DNA of 32,208 bases, from NCBI GenBank assembly GCA_900318605.1, contig ONLJ01000028.1, forward strand, positions 1 through 32,208. Direction: 5' to 3'. The stretch comes from an uncultured Rhodospirillaceae bacterium. GTDB taxonomy: Bacteria; Pseudomonadota; Alphaproteobacteria; RF32; CAG-239. Under the pieces are notes generated by a model, which did not search any database, was not told the DNA's origin, and worked only from the letters and a program-made list of their open reading frames with translations. The first letter of the stretch is position 1. Every line of letters begins with the position of its first letter. Of this stretch, positions 16,278-23,613 are shown piece by piece. Both the position numbers and the translations under genes were made by a program.

Positions 16278-17129
16278 ATGGAGTTTAAACTATTTGAGCG
16301 TGCCGAGTTAGTGGCACTGAAAAAAGAAAACAAGTGGGGCCTGTTCAAGTACAACAGGGTCGGTGGAAAGGCTGAATTGATACCCTTGGATTTTGCCCAA
16401 GGTTTATCATCTCTTGAAGTTCATGAAGAATATAATCTTCTGATTACGTCAAACAATGTTTATTCGCTGAATGGTGAAAAAATTTTGGAGAATACCGGAA
16501 AAGTGGAAGTAATCAAGGTCGGATGCGTTTGTCTGTTGGTCTTTTACGATTATTCCAAGTTTTACAAAACTCAGATTGTTGTTTGGGATGGCGAAGGGGT
16601 TCTCTTTAGTGGATCTTGTAGCGATTTCAGGTATTCGTATCCATATCTGGCTTTGAAGTTCGGAAGTGTTTGGAGTTTGTTTGATGTAAAAGGTAATCCG
16701 CTTGATGAGGCTGCGTTTCAGGCAGATGACGTGGAGATGTATCGTGGTTTGCTGGTTGCAAAATGTCTTGGCAGTTGTGCTTTGTATTCGTTCGAAAAGA
16801 AATCTTTGATTAAGGAAGACCAGACTAGAATCGTCTGTAGTAAAGAGTGTAAACTTGCTTTGTGTGCCAGAATTGGTGATGATGCTTTGAATGTTTATCT
16901 ATCCGGTAAATGGCACATTATCCCCGAGGTCAACGATTTCGGCTTTGTTGAGGGCATGGACAACCTATTTTATATCAAGAGAGGAGAGAAGTATTTCCTC
17001 TATGAGGACGATATGACGCGTTTCATGCAGCATCTGTATCCCGAGGGGGTGGATTTTATTGCCTTCAATAACGGAATATTGATGATTGTCAATGACGGAG
17101 AGCCGTATTTCTACTCTCGAAATGATTAA
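16278..17129 (+). CDS. Unrecognised beta-rich protein with internal repeats (possible beta-propeller)
   Basis: I do not recognise a family for these 283 residues. There is no signal peptide or membrane segment, so it is probably cytoplasmic. About seven to eight units of roughly 36 residues recur, each with a hydrophobic strand then a short turn and an aromatic strand: ENKWGLFKY, NNVYSLNGE, QIVVWDGEG, GSVWSLFDVKG, GSCALYSFEK, LNVYLSGKWHI, GEKYFLYEDD, GEPYFYSRND. Several resemble WG-repeat cores (KWGLF, VWSLFD). The pattern suggests a beta-propeller or WG-like repeat scaffold, which is inference. It is monocistronic, lacks a Shine-Dalgarno, and shares a bidirectional terminator with the convergent 17168-17722 gene. 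Codons such as AAG, GAG, AAC and CTG are more frequent than in neighbours. Confidence 0.75.
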   Translation: MEFKLFERAELVALKKENKWGLFKYNRVGGKAELIPLDFAQGLSSLEVHEEYNLLITSNNVYSLNGEKILENTGKVEVIKVGCVCLLVFYDYSKFYKTQIVVWDGEGVLFSGSCSDFRYSYPYLALKFGSVWSLFDVKGNPLDEAAFQADDVEMYRGLLVAKCLGSCALYSFEKKSLIKEDQTRIVCSKECKLALCARIGDDALNVYLSGKWHIIPEVNDFGFVEGMDNLFYIKRGEKYFLYEDDMTRFMQHLYPEGVDFIAFNNGILMIVNDGEPYFYSRND

Positions 17130-17169
17130 AAAATAATACCGTGGTTTGATACCACGGTATTATTTTTTT
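17130..17169. terminator. Bidirectional terminator between two unrecognised genes
   Basis: A perfect 14-bp stem AATAATACCGTGGT / ACCACGGTATTATT (17132-17145 and 17151-17164), loop TTGAT, with an A-run on the left and a T-run on the right. The T-run reaches into the stop codon of the minus-strand gene (17168-17170). Confidence 0.93.
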
Positions 17170-17722
17170 AATCCAGAACTCTATTGAGCATCTCAAGATA
17201 GTCCTTCTTAGCTTCCTCAGTGGTAAAGCGTTCGGCAGCCTTGCGAAACTCTTTCTCATGGGCAGCAATGTAGCCCGAGAAATCATTTTTGACCATTGCC
17301 TTCAAACCATACGGATGGTAGAAGAAAAAGTCAAAGTTTTCGTGCTTGGTCTTGAGGTACTCATCAAGCATCTGCTCGGTAATCAGAGAGATGGTTTTTG
17401 AGTAAACCTTTTTGCCTAACTCCTTACGATAAGGAGGATAATGAGCGATGAATTCAGAGCTCAGACCATGATTGACGAATTCCTCAACCTGACCGAGGCG
17501 AGCCAACAAATCGTAGCGCTTCTCCCTAAACAGGATTTCCAAATCCAATGACTTGGCAAGAGACAAACGGTCATTGATACCTAAGTTCGGCACCAGACTC
17601 GCAAGACGTTCGGTAGTCAAAAGATACTCTGACTTTAGTGATTTACCAGAGATGATTTTTCCAACCAACCCCTTAGCACTCTTAACCTTGTCAAGCAGTG
17701 CAGAAAAAATTTTTTTATTCAT
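17168..17722 (-). CDS. Unrecognised helical protein
   Basis: A 184-residue basic-to-neutral protein I cannot assign. No signal peptide or membrane span is evident; composition and spacing suggest mostly alpha helix. It has a Lys-rich N-terminus (MNKKIFSALLDKVKSAKG), an aromatic patch ENFDFFFYHPYG near 128-139, and a charged C-terminal helix ending EMLNRVLD. The ATG at 17722 follows an A/T stretch (ATATATATAT) with no Shine-Dalgarno. It has its own near-consensus promoter. GAG, AAG and ATC are preferred where neighbouring genes mostly use GAA, AAA and ATT. It is convergent with the repeat protein at 16278; no interaction is implied by that alone. Confidence 0.75.
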   Translation of the reverse strand: MNKKIFSALLDKVKSAKGLVGKIISGKSLKSEYLLTTERLASLVPNLGINDRLSLAKSLDLEILFREKRYDLLARLGQVEEFVNHGLSSEFIAHYPPYRKELGKKVYSKTISLITEQMLDEYLKTKHENFDFFFYHPYGLKAMVKNDFSGYIAAHEKEFRKAAERFTTEEAKKDYLEMLNRVLD

Positions 17723-17756
17723 ATATATATATATTTAAAAAATTTAAATTTGCGGC

Positions 17757-17785
17757 ATTGTAACAAAGTTTTATTATTTTGTCAA
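17757..17785 (-). promoter_or_regulatory. Near-consensus sigma-70 promoter of the 17168-17722 gene
   Basis: On the minus strand, TTGACA (17780-17785), exactly 17 bp, then TACAAT (17757-17762). The leader is about 28 nt and A/T-only near the ATG. It sits in the 81-nt gap after the hydE stop; no terminator for hydE was found there, so read-through from hydE is possible. Confidence 0.82.
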
Positions 17786-17803
17786 TGTGTTACACTAAAA
17801 AAA

Positions 17804-18790
17804 TTATTTTTTGTGAGAACCGAAGTCGGTGCCGATTTTGCGCCCGATAGCATTGATTTTCATTTCAATACAACTGCGACAATGCAATGGCGTATCATTG
17901 ACACAGGCTTTATTAGGATAAAGCTCATATAAACGGCGGTATTCGCCGAAAGTTACGTTCGGCATAACTACGTTTGCTCCCGCTTTGAGTGCCATAATTC
18001 TCCCGTTCGGACGTAAACTCTCCATCGCCGTGGTCGCCGGAATATTGATGTCGGGAAGTAGAATTCGCATTATAGCCATTGTGCGAAGTGATAAATATAA
18101 ATTTCCGCTGTCTGCATTGGCTAATGGAGTTTGCGGATGAGCAATAAATGGGCCGATTCCCGCCATATCAACGCCCAAATCTTTTAAAAAAAGCAAATCA
18201 TCGGCAATCGATTCTATTGTCTGTCCCGGCAAACCAACCATAATCCCTGAACCCAGTTCATAACCCAGTTCTTTAAGAGCAAGCAAACATTCATAGCGCC
18301 TCTGCCAACTCATTAACGGATCAAGCTTGTGGTAAAGGTTTTTATCGGTAGTTTCGATTCGCATTAAATATCTGTCGGCACCGGATTCGCGGAATGCTTT
18401 GTAATCATCATAATTGCGCTCGCCTATACTTAAAGTCAGTGCAACGTTGAGTTTTTTGATGTTTTCGATAATCCGGCACATTTTATCTTTTGAAAACCAC
18501 AAATCTTCACCGGACTGTAAAACAATGGTCTTAAAGCCCATAGCAACCGCACTTTTTGCCGTATCAATCAGCTCATTTTCACTCATTCGATAGCGTTTAA
18601 CGGCAGTATTACCTTTGCGGATTCCGCAATACAGGCAGTTGTTGCGGCATATATTCGAAAACTCAATCAGAGCGCGCAGATGCACTTCATCGCCGACATT
18701 TTTTTTGCGTACATCATCAGCATGGGCAAAAAGCTTGTCCTGATTTTCTTCATCACTTAAAAGTTTGATAATTTCTTCTCTGGTAAGCAT
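17804..18790 (-). CDS. hydE: [FeFe]-hydrogenase maturase HydE (radical SAM)
   Basis: HydE is a radical SAM enzyme that works with HydF and HydG to build the 2Fe subcluster of [FeFe] hydrogenases. The call rests on VHLRALIEFSNI before the radical SAM motif CRNNCLYC (C48, C52, C55), the following GIRKGN and YRM, and the C-terminal CX7CX2C (C296, C304, C307) seen in HydE for an auxiliary cluster. That second motif argues against the related PylB. I use the ATG at 18790 (328 residues); an in-frame TTG two codons upstream is possible. No Shine-Dalgarno is visible for either. No hydA, hydF or hydG lies in the window, so the hydrogenase itself must be elsewhere. Confidence 0.88.
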   Translation of the reverse strand: MLTREEIIKLLSDEENQDKLFAHADDVRKKNVGDEVHLRALIEFSNICRNNCLYCGIRKGNTAVKRYRMSENELIDTAKSAVAMGFKTIVLQSGEDLWFSKDKMCRIIENIKKLNVALTLSIGERNYDDYKAFRESGADRYLMRIETTDKNLYHKLDPLMSWQRRYECLLALKELGYELGSGIMVGLPGQTIESIADDLLFLKDLGVDMAGIGPFIAHPQTPLANADSGNLYLSLRTMAIMRILLPDINIPATTAMESLRPNGRIMALKAGANVVMPNVTFGEYRRLYELYPNKACVNDTPLHCRSCIEMKINAIGRKIGTDFGSHKK

Positions 18791-18820
18791 ATACAAGCAA
18801 TAGCGCGGATTTTGTTAAAT

Positions 18821-18840
18821 GGCAAGTTAAAATAATTGCC
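18821..18840. promoter_or_regulatory. Inverted repeat upstream of hydE (possible operator)
   Basis: GGCAA-N10-TTGCC forms a perfect two-armed palindrome (18821-18825 and 18836-18840). It overlaps a possible minus-strand -35 TTGGCA (18837-18842) for hydE. It is not an FNR box (TTGAT-N4-ATCAA). Operator function is inference from position and symmetry. Confidence 0.35.
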
Positions 18841-18859
18841 AAAAATATTGTTTTTGTAC

Positions 18860-18888
18860 TTGATTTAAGAAAAGATATGTGCTAAATT
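18860..18888 (+). promoter_or_regulatory. Sigma-70-type promoter of the 18927-19607 gene
   Basis: TTGATT (18860-18865), a 17-bp spacer and TAAATT (18883-18888), giving a leader of about 32 nt with no Shine-Dalgarno before the ATG at 18927. It is divergent from hydE in a 136-nt gap. Confidence 0.65.
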
Positions 18889-18926
18889 AACGGAAAATTT
18901 TAATTATTAACTAAAAAAATAAGACT

Positions 18927-19607
18927 ATGTTAGAGGAATTTATTATTAAGGACCTTAGGGAGACCGAGGAGTCTTTCTTTGTTGCCGGAAGCGATGGCAA
19001 GGAAACGGAAATCCTTAAAAAGGATTTGGGGCCGATTGACCTTGCGGTGGGAAATCTGATCACTATTATTAAGCACCCAGGTTTTCCGGGAATTGCTGCC
19101 GGGCTTGATTTGTCGGGGCACCGAGTGTTTCATAAGTCGCGCGAAGAAGTCGCAGACGATTGGAGCAAAAACTGGAAAAAGAGGTTATTGGGCGGACTGC
19201 CGAATAGTGCCAAGCATCTATTAAAAATGTTTGAGATGTTTATGCCCGAGTTTAGAACCTATGAACTGGTGGAACTGGTGGCATTGTATTTGGGTTGGAA
19301 TCTGTATCAGGAAGTAAAGACTGAGAAGCTGATTGTAAACTTTGTAAAAATTACACATGAGGCTCAACTGATGATTCTTCCGGCACTCAAGAACAATCTT
19401 TTGCCTAGTGTTCCGGCTGAACGAATTGCCTTAGCAGCACTGGCTTTTGCTCATGATGAAGAGAAGAAAATCACTTGCGAAAAGGTAACTGATTTGCCTC
19501 TTTCTTCGGTGATGAGCCTGACAAATGCTACCGCTGAGCGCTATGGTGAATTTTGTAAGCCGCGAGCAAATTATATTGCTAAATATATGGCGGCAATTAC
19601 TCAGTAA
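18927..19607 (+). CDS. Unrecognised cytoplasmic protein
   Basis: A 226-residue protein I cannot assign. The N-terminal third (about 1-75) looks alpha/beta with IIKHPGFPGIAAGLDLSGH; the rest is helical, with a Trp/Lys segment DDWSKNWKKRLLGG and long amphipathic helices (about 95-200). No signal peptide, membrane segment or obvious catalytic motif is seen. It is monocistronic, divergent from hydE, with its own promoter and a strong terminator. Like the other orphan genes here its ATG follows an A-rich stretch (AAAAAAATAAGACT) without a Shine-Dalgarno. A hydrogenase-related role would be guesswork from position only. Confidence 0.72.
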   Translation: MLEEFIIKDLRETEESFFVAGSDGKETEILKKDLGPIDLAVGNLITIIKHPGFPGIAAGLDLSGHRVFHKSREEVADDWSKNWKKRLLGGLPNSAKHLLKMFEMFMPEFRTYELVELVALYLGWNLYQEVKTEKLIVNFVKITHEAQLMILPALKNNLLPSVPAERIALAALAFAHDEEKKITCEKVTDLPLSSVMSLTNATAERYGEFCKPRANYIAKYMAAITQ

Positions 19608-19648
19608 AAAAATCCGAAAACCCTGAGTGGTTTTCGGATTTTTTTTAT
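19606..19648 (+). terminator. Intrinsic terminator of the 18927-19607 gene
   Basis: A perfect 12-bp stem AATCCGAAAACC / GGTTTTCGGATT (19611-19622 and 19629-19640), loop CTGAGT, flanked by A and T runs. It could also serve the convergent DUF192 gene. Confidence 0.92.
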
Positions 19649-19669
19649 TATCTGAATTTCTTAATTAAG

Positions 19670-20158
19670 TCACATATTGCCAAGTATCGGTGTTTTTATT
19701 GTATCGCCTATTTGAATACCAAACTCTTTAACCTGACCGCCGTTTACTTCCAGTACCGCGCGCGGACGGGAAGGTGCCATAATCGCCTTGGTTGACAGCG
19801 GTTCGGCATTTTCGTAAATGTAATAAATCTTGCCGTTTTTATCAATAAAAATCATATCAAGCGGAATTAAGGTATTCTTCATCCACATGGCAATTTCCAT
19901 GTCGCTCGGTATCAGGTCAACATTAAAAATAAATCCGGAATCGGCATCAAGATGATTTCTGCCCATGAGACCTTTAGCCATGGTAGCTCTGGTTTCGGCA
20001 ACCTCTACAAAATAACCTTTTCTGACTTTAGATGTATCCTGCTCATAAATAACCAAACTTTGAGTATTGTTCGACTGTGCCGGTTCTTCGCTTTTTTCAT
20101 CGGAACAAGCAACGGTTATCATCAATAAAGCAAAAACAAAAAACTTAATCAATTTCAT
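19670..20158 (-). CDS. DUF192 (COG1430) exported protein, probable lipoprotein
   Basis: A 162-residue DUF192 protein. I start at the ATG at 20158, with GGGAG about 9 nt upstream, instead of the ATG at 20179. That gives an N-terminal signal MKLIKFFVFALLMITVAC; TVAC is an imperfect lipobox, so lipidation is likely but not certain. The domain (about 45-155) has GLMGRNHLDADSGFIF, MWMKNTLIPLDMIFID and VLEVNGGQVKEFGIQIGD, all characteristic. The family's biochemical role is not established. It lies about 147 nt after a convincing terminator of the upstream oxidoreductase gene, so it is probably transcribed separately. Confidence 0.88.
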   Translation of the reverse strand: MKLIKFFVFALLMITVACSDEKSEEPAQSNNTQSLVIYEQDTSKVRKGYFVEVAETRATMAKGLMGRNHLDADSGFIFNVDLIPSDMEIAMWMKNTLIPLDMIFIDKNGKIYYIYENAEPLSTKAIMAPSRPRAVLEVNGGQVKEFGIQIGDTIKTPILGNM

Positions 20159-20240
20159 GGATGAAATCTCCCTAAACATCGCTCATTATAGTATCAAATT
20201 TATTAAATAATTGCAAATTTAAAAGATTTTTAGTGGATGA

Positions 20241-20270
20241 TAAAATAAAAACCGCCGGCGATTGGCGGTG
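20241..20270 (-). terminator. Intrinsic terminator of the Gfo/Idh/MocA gene
   Basis: On the minus strand, ACCGCC / GGCGGT with loop AATCGCC, then TTTTATTTTA. It lies 36 nt past the stop at 20306. Two copies of TAAGCAATA (20281-20289 and 20294-20302) fill the gap. Confidence 0.82.
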
Positions 20271-20305
20271 TAACAATTTTTAAGCAATAGTCTTAAGCAA
20301 TAAAT

Positions 20306-21331
20306 TTAAGCGGCTTTTTTACTCTTGCTTGTTTTTGATTTGGTTTCGGATAAAAAGCCGAGCTTTTCCTGAATTGTCCAGATTACGCGCAAAGCATCAA
20401 GGGCCTGCTCGCCGCCCACACGCGGAGTTGCCTCGCCGTTTACGCATTTGATAAAGTGTGTTAATTCTGCCTGAAGCGGCTGATTGGTCGGAATAAACAA
20501 CTGTTCGACACTGCCCTTTAAGCCATAGTTCATCCACTCCGGAATTTCTTCCTGGTTTACATAAGGCATACGACCTTGAGAATGAACATTGATGCTTTGA
20601 TTGATAAAATCCATGTCAATATAGTTGGTGTCGGTTGTAACCGTTAATGTGCGTACGCGAGCTTGTGTTATGCGGCTGGCGGTAATATTTGCGGTTGCAC
20701 CGTTTTCAAATTCCAACAATGCGGTAATATAATCTTTCCCGAGCGGACTTTCTTTGGTTTTTACCGAAGCGGTTTGAATGTTGACAACCGGTGATTTTAC
20801 TAAGGATTGAATAACTTCGACATCGTGAATCATCAAATCCATCGAAACATCAACATCGGTAATTCTGCCGCTGGCAGCCGACATTCTCTGAGCCGTTAAG
20901 GAACGGATTTTAGAAGTATCCGATAAGAGCTTGCTCATTTGTTCAACTGCCGGATTGAAACGCTCAATATGACCGACCATCAAAACAACGTTGTTGTTTT
21001 TGGCGGCGTTGATTAAGCGCATGCAACCTTCCTCAGTGGTAGCCAAAGGCTTTTCCATCATGCAGTGAATGCCTTTGTTCATAAAAAATTCGCCGACATC
21101 GGCATGAGTAACCGAAGTTGTAACAACGCTTACGGCATCGACATTTTTAGCAACTTCTTCCATTGAGGAAAAAGCCTTAATACCATAGGTCTGGGCGGCT
21201 GCTTTTGCGGCTTCGGGGAATATATCGTAAACACCGACAAGTTTGACACCCTGCATATTGGCATAAGTTTTGAGATGGTTTTTGCCCATCATTCCGGCGC
21301 CGATAACGGCAACTTTAATATTCTTTGTCAT
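20306..21331 (-). CDS. Gfo/Idh/MocA family NAD(P)-dependent oxidoreductase
   Basis: A 341-residue sugar-type oxidoreductase. The N-terminal Rossmann fold has VAVIGAGMMGKNHLKTY (about 7-23), then EKPLAT near 94 with the conserved Lys, VGHIERFNPAV near 120, and MDLMIHDVEVI with the catalytic His. The substrate is not determined by these motifs. VGHIERFNPA recalls the GnnA-type UDP-GlcNAc 3-dehydrogenases used in making diamino-sugar lipid A, but no GnnB-type aminotransferase or lpx gene is in the window, so that is only a suggestion. The C-terminal tail KSKTSKSKKAA is basic and probably disordered. AGGG about 8 nt upstream serves as ribosome-binding site. Confidence 0.88.
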   Translation of the reverse strand: MTKNIKVAVIGAGMMGKNHLKTYANMQGVKLVGVYDIFPEAAKAAAQTYGIKAFSSMEEVAKNVDAVSVVTTSVTHADVGEFFMNKGIHCMMEKPLATTEEGCMRLINAAKNNNVVLMVGHIERFNPAVEQMSKLLSDTSKIRSLTAQRMSAASGRITDVDVSMDLMIHDVEVIQSLVKSPVVNIQTASVKTKESPLGKDYITALLEFENGATANITASRITQARVRTLTVTTDTNYIDMDFINQSINVHSQGRMPYVNQEEIPEWMNYGLKGSVEQLFIPTNQPLQAELTHFIKCVNGEATPRVGGEQALDALRVIWTIQEKLGFLSETKSKTSKSKKAA

Positions 21332-21378
21332 AAAAAATCCCTATTAAAAACAGATTTGAAACTAATCACTTATACCAC

Positions 21379-21405
21379 ATTATAAAGGTAAAATCTTTTA
21401 ACAAA
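21379..21405 (-). promoter_or_regulatory. Possible promoter of the Gfo/Idh/MocA gene
   Basis: On the minus strand, a perfect TATAAT (21379-21384) with a weak TTTGTT at a short 15-bp spacing (21400-21405). The -10 is convincing, the -35 is not. Confidence 0.4.
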
Positions 21406-21523
21406 TTATTTCATTTTGTTACAATGGGGATAACTCGGTAATCTGATTTTCAAAATCGGGCAGCCAAGATGTTGATGATATGATTTTTCGGTTTGCTGCT
21501 TGTGTATATTTACTTCAAAATGT

Positions 21524-21550
21524 TTGAGAAAACAAAAGCTTTTTTATAAT
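21524..21550 (+). promoter_or_regulatory. Possible promoter of the lolC/E-lolD unit
   Basis: A perfect TATAAT (21545-21550) with TTGAGA (21524-21529) at a 15-bp spacing, or GTTTGA (21522-21527) at 17 bp. It lies 31 nt before the TTG start at 21582. Confidence 0.5.
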
Positions 21551-21581
21551 ATGCCGCTAAGGATATTTTAAGGAGAAAAGA

Positions 21582-22826
21582 TTGTTTTCTAAATTTGAAA
21601 GAATGACTGCTTGGCGCTATATCAGAGCTAAACGTAAAGAGGGATTTATTTCGGTTATTACCGGTTTTGCTTTTACCGGTATTGCTTTAGGTGTTGCCAC
21701 GCTGATTATCGTGATGTCGGTAATGAACGGTTTTAAGGCGGAATTATTAAATCGGATTTTGGGAATTAACGGTCATATTTCTATTGTCGCTTCTGCCGGT
21801 TTCCCGTTCAATAATTACAAAAATGCGGTAGAAAATATTGAAAAGATTGATGGTGTCGAATTAGCGATTCCTCTGATTGAAAAACAGCTTCTGATTTCAT
21901 CAGGAAAGGAAGCTGAAGGTGCGATGGTACGAGGCATAAATGCCGAAGATATCTTGAAAAAAAAGGTGCTGCGTGACGGATTTGCTAAAATGGATATTGA
22001 CTATTTTAACGGCGATGTCGTGGCAATCGGAGATAAGTTGGCGCATAAATTGGGAGTTTATCTAGGTGATGAAATTACACTGATTTCTCCGAATGGTAAA
22101 GTTACGGCTTTCGGTACGGTGCCGAGAATTAAGTCATATAAAATTGTCGGAATTTTTTCACTCGGTATGTATGCTTATGATTCAAGCTATGTCTTTATGC
22201 CGATGGAAGCAGCGCAAAAATATTTTTCTCTTGCCGATTCGGCTTCAATGATTGATGTTACCTTAAAAGATGAGAGTGTACTTAAAAAAGTGCGTTCGGT
22301 AATTGAACAAAGTGTAAGTTTGGATGCTTATGTTTACGACTTCAAGCAGACAAATTCGGCATTTTTTAATGCTATTGATGTCGAGCGTAATGTAATGTTT
22401 TTAATCTTAACGCTGATTATTTTGGTGGCGGCTTTTAATATTATTACCGGACTGATTATGCTCGTTAAAGATAAAGGACGCGATATTGCCGTATTGCGCA
22501 CGATGGGGGCGACCAAAGGTATGATTATGCGTATATTCTTTATGGACGGTGCGTTTATCGGAATTGTCGGTACGTCTTTGGGTGTGGTACTCGGATTGTT
22601 GTTTTGCGAAAACATCGAAACAATCAGGCAGTTTTTGCAAAAACTTTCGGGTAAAGATTTGTTTTCTTCGGAAATATATTTTCTTTCGCAACTTCCGGCA
22701 AAAGTCGAAATAAACGAAGTTTTGCTCGTGGTTGCGGTAACTTTGGCGCTTTCATTTTTGGCGACGCTCTATCCGGCGTATCGCGCTTCAAAATTCGATC
22801 CGGCGGAGGCTTTGCGATATGAATAA
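21582..22826 (+). CDS. Lipoprotein-releasing ABC transporter permease (LolC/LolE family)
   Basis: Inner-membrane permease that, with LolD, extracts outer-membrane lipoproteins and passes them to LolA. The 414-residue protein has the family layout: WRYIRAKRKEGFISVITGFAF entering the first transmembrane helix (about 22-48), a periplasmic MacB-type domain (about 50-260), then three C-terminal helices (about 268-292, 315-340, 375-400) ending in [18 protein letters not shown]. The start is TTG at 21582, fixed by a perfect AAGGAG 6 nt upstream (21570-21575). Only one permease is present next to lolD, so it may act as a homodimeric LolF-like permease; a second copy elsewhere cannot be excluded. It overlaps lolD by 8 nt. 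Confidence 0.92.
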   Translation: MFSKFERMTAWRYIRAKRKEGFISVITGFAFTGIALGVATLIIVMSVMNGFKAELLNRILGINGHISIVASAGFPFNNYKNAVENIEKIDGVELAIPLIEKQLLISSGKEAEGAMVRGINAEDILKKKVLRDGFAKMDIDYFNGDVVAIGDKLAHKLGVYLGDEITLISPNGKVTAFGTVPRIKSYKIVGIFSLGMYAYDSSYVFMPMEAAQKYFSLADSASMIDVTLKDESVLKKVRSVIEQSVSLDAYVYDFKQTNSAFFNAIDVERNVMFLILTLIILVAAFNIITGLIMLVKDKGRDIAVLRTMGATKGMIMRIFFMDGAFIGIVGTSLGVVLGLLFCENIETIRQFLQKLSGKDLFSSEIYFLSQLPAKVEINEVLLVVAVTLALSFLATLYPAYRASKFDPAEALRYE

Positions 22827-23541
22827 TAAAACAGTTCTTCAACTTAAAAATATATGTCGAAATTTTTATCAAGGTTCGGAAATCTTGAAGGTTTTGCAAA
22901 ATGTTAATCTCGAAATAAAACAAAAGGAAGTGGTGGCGCTGATAGGTCCTTCAGGTTCAGGAAAATCGACGCTATTGCAGATTGCCGGCCTTCTTGACCA
23001 TCCGAGCTCCGGAGAAATTATCTTAAATGGCGAAATGTGTTCTTCGGTTTCGGATATTGAGCGTACCGAACTTCGCAGAGATTATTTGGGATTTGTTTAT
23101 CAGTACCATAATTTATTGCCGGATTTTGATGCGCTTGAGAATGTTATTATGCCGCAAATTATTGGCGGTGCAAACTATAAAGAAGCTAAGGATAAGGCCA
23201 TGTGGTTGTTGCAAAGATTGGGATTAAATGAGCGTGAACACCACCGTCCGGCCGAACTTTCGGGTGGTGAACAACAACGAGTTGCTATTGCCAGGGCTCT
23301 CGCAAATACTCCGAAATTGTTGCTTGCCGATGAGCCGACCGGAAATTTGGATCCGAATACTTCCGATAATGTTTTTTTGACACTTTTGGAGGTGGTTAAA
23401 GAAACCGGTCTTTCAGCGCTGATTGCTACGCATAATCTTGATTTGGCTCATAAAATGGACCGCGAAGTAAGTCTTAAAGGCGGACATTTGATTGATGTCA
23501 GAGCCACGAAATTCATAAAATCATCGGAAAATTTTTATTAG
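22819..23541 (+). CDS. lolD: Lipoprotein-releasing ABC transporter ATPase LolD
   Basis: ATPase that powers lipoprotein release from the inner membrane. The 240 residues show Walker [10 protein letters not shown] (43-51), a Q-loop [16 protein letters not shown], the signature [15 protein letters not shown] near 146, Walker [13 protein letters not shown] near 168 and the H-loop [14 protein letters not shown] is typical of the LolD/MacB subgroup. It overlaps the permease by 8 nt, with GGAGG in the permease end, so the two are translationally coupled. Functionally it links to lspA and the lipoprotein genes in this window. Confidence 0.95.
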   Translation: MNNKTVLQLKNICRNFYQGSEILKVLQNVNLEIKQKEVVALIGPSGSGKSTLLQIAGLLDHPSSGEIILNGEMCSSVSDIERTELRRDYLGFVYQYHNLLPDFDALENVIMPQIIGGANYKEAKDKAMWLLQRLGLNEREHHRPAELSGGEQQRVAIARALANTPKLLLADEPTGNLDPNTSDNVFLTLLEVVKETGLSALIATHNLDLAHKMDREVSLKGGHLIDVRATKFIKSSENFY

Positions 23542-23613
23542 TAGCGAAAATCATAACTTTTTTTTAAGAAAAATGTGTTTTGCTTGGAGCAATAAACTGA
23601 AGGAAAGTTAAAA

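Noticed and set aside
17804-18796. PylB (methylornithine synthase) instead of HydE
   Set aside because: The C-terminal CX7CX2C and the SNICRNNCLYCGIRKGN context fit HydE, and no other pyl genes are visible.
10979-19607. Bacteroidota-type origin of the SD-less genes, judged from A-rich leaders and TTTG near starts
   Set aside because: Their promoters are ordinary TTGACA/TATAAT type rather than the TAnnTTTG type, so leader composition alone does not show a donor phylum.
20159-20179. Earlier ATG for the DUF192 gene
   Set aside because: The ATG at 20158 has GGGAG at good spacing and begins the signal sequence.
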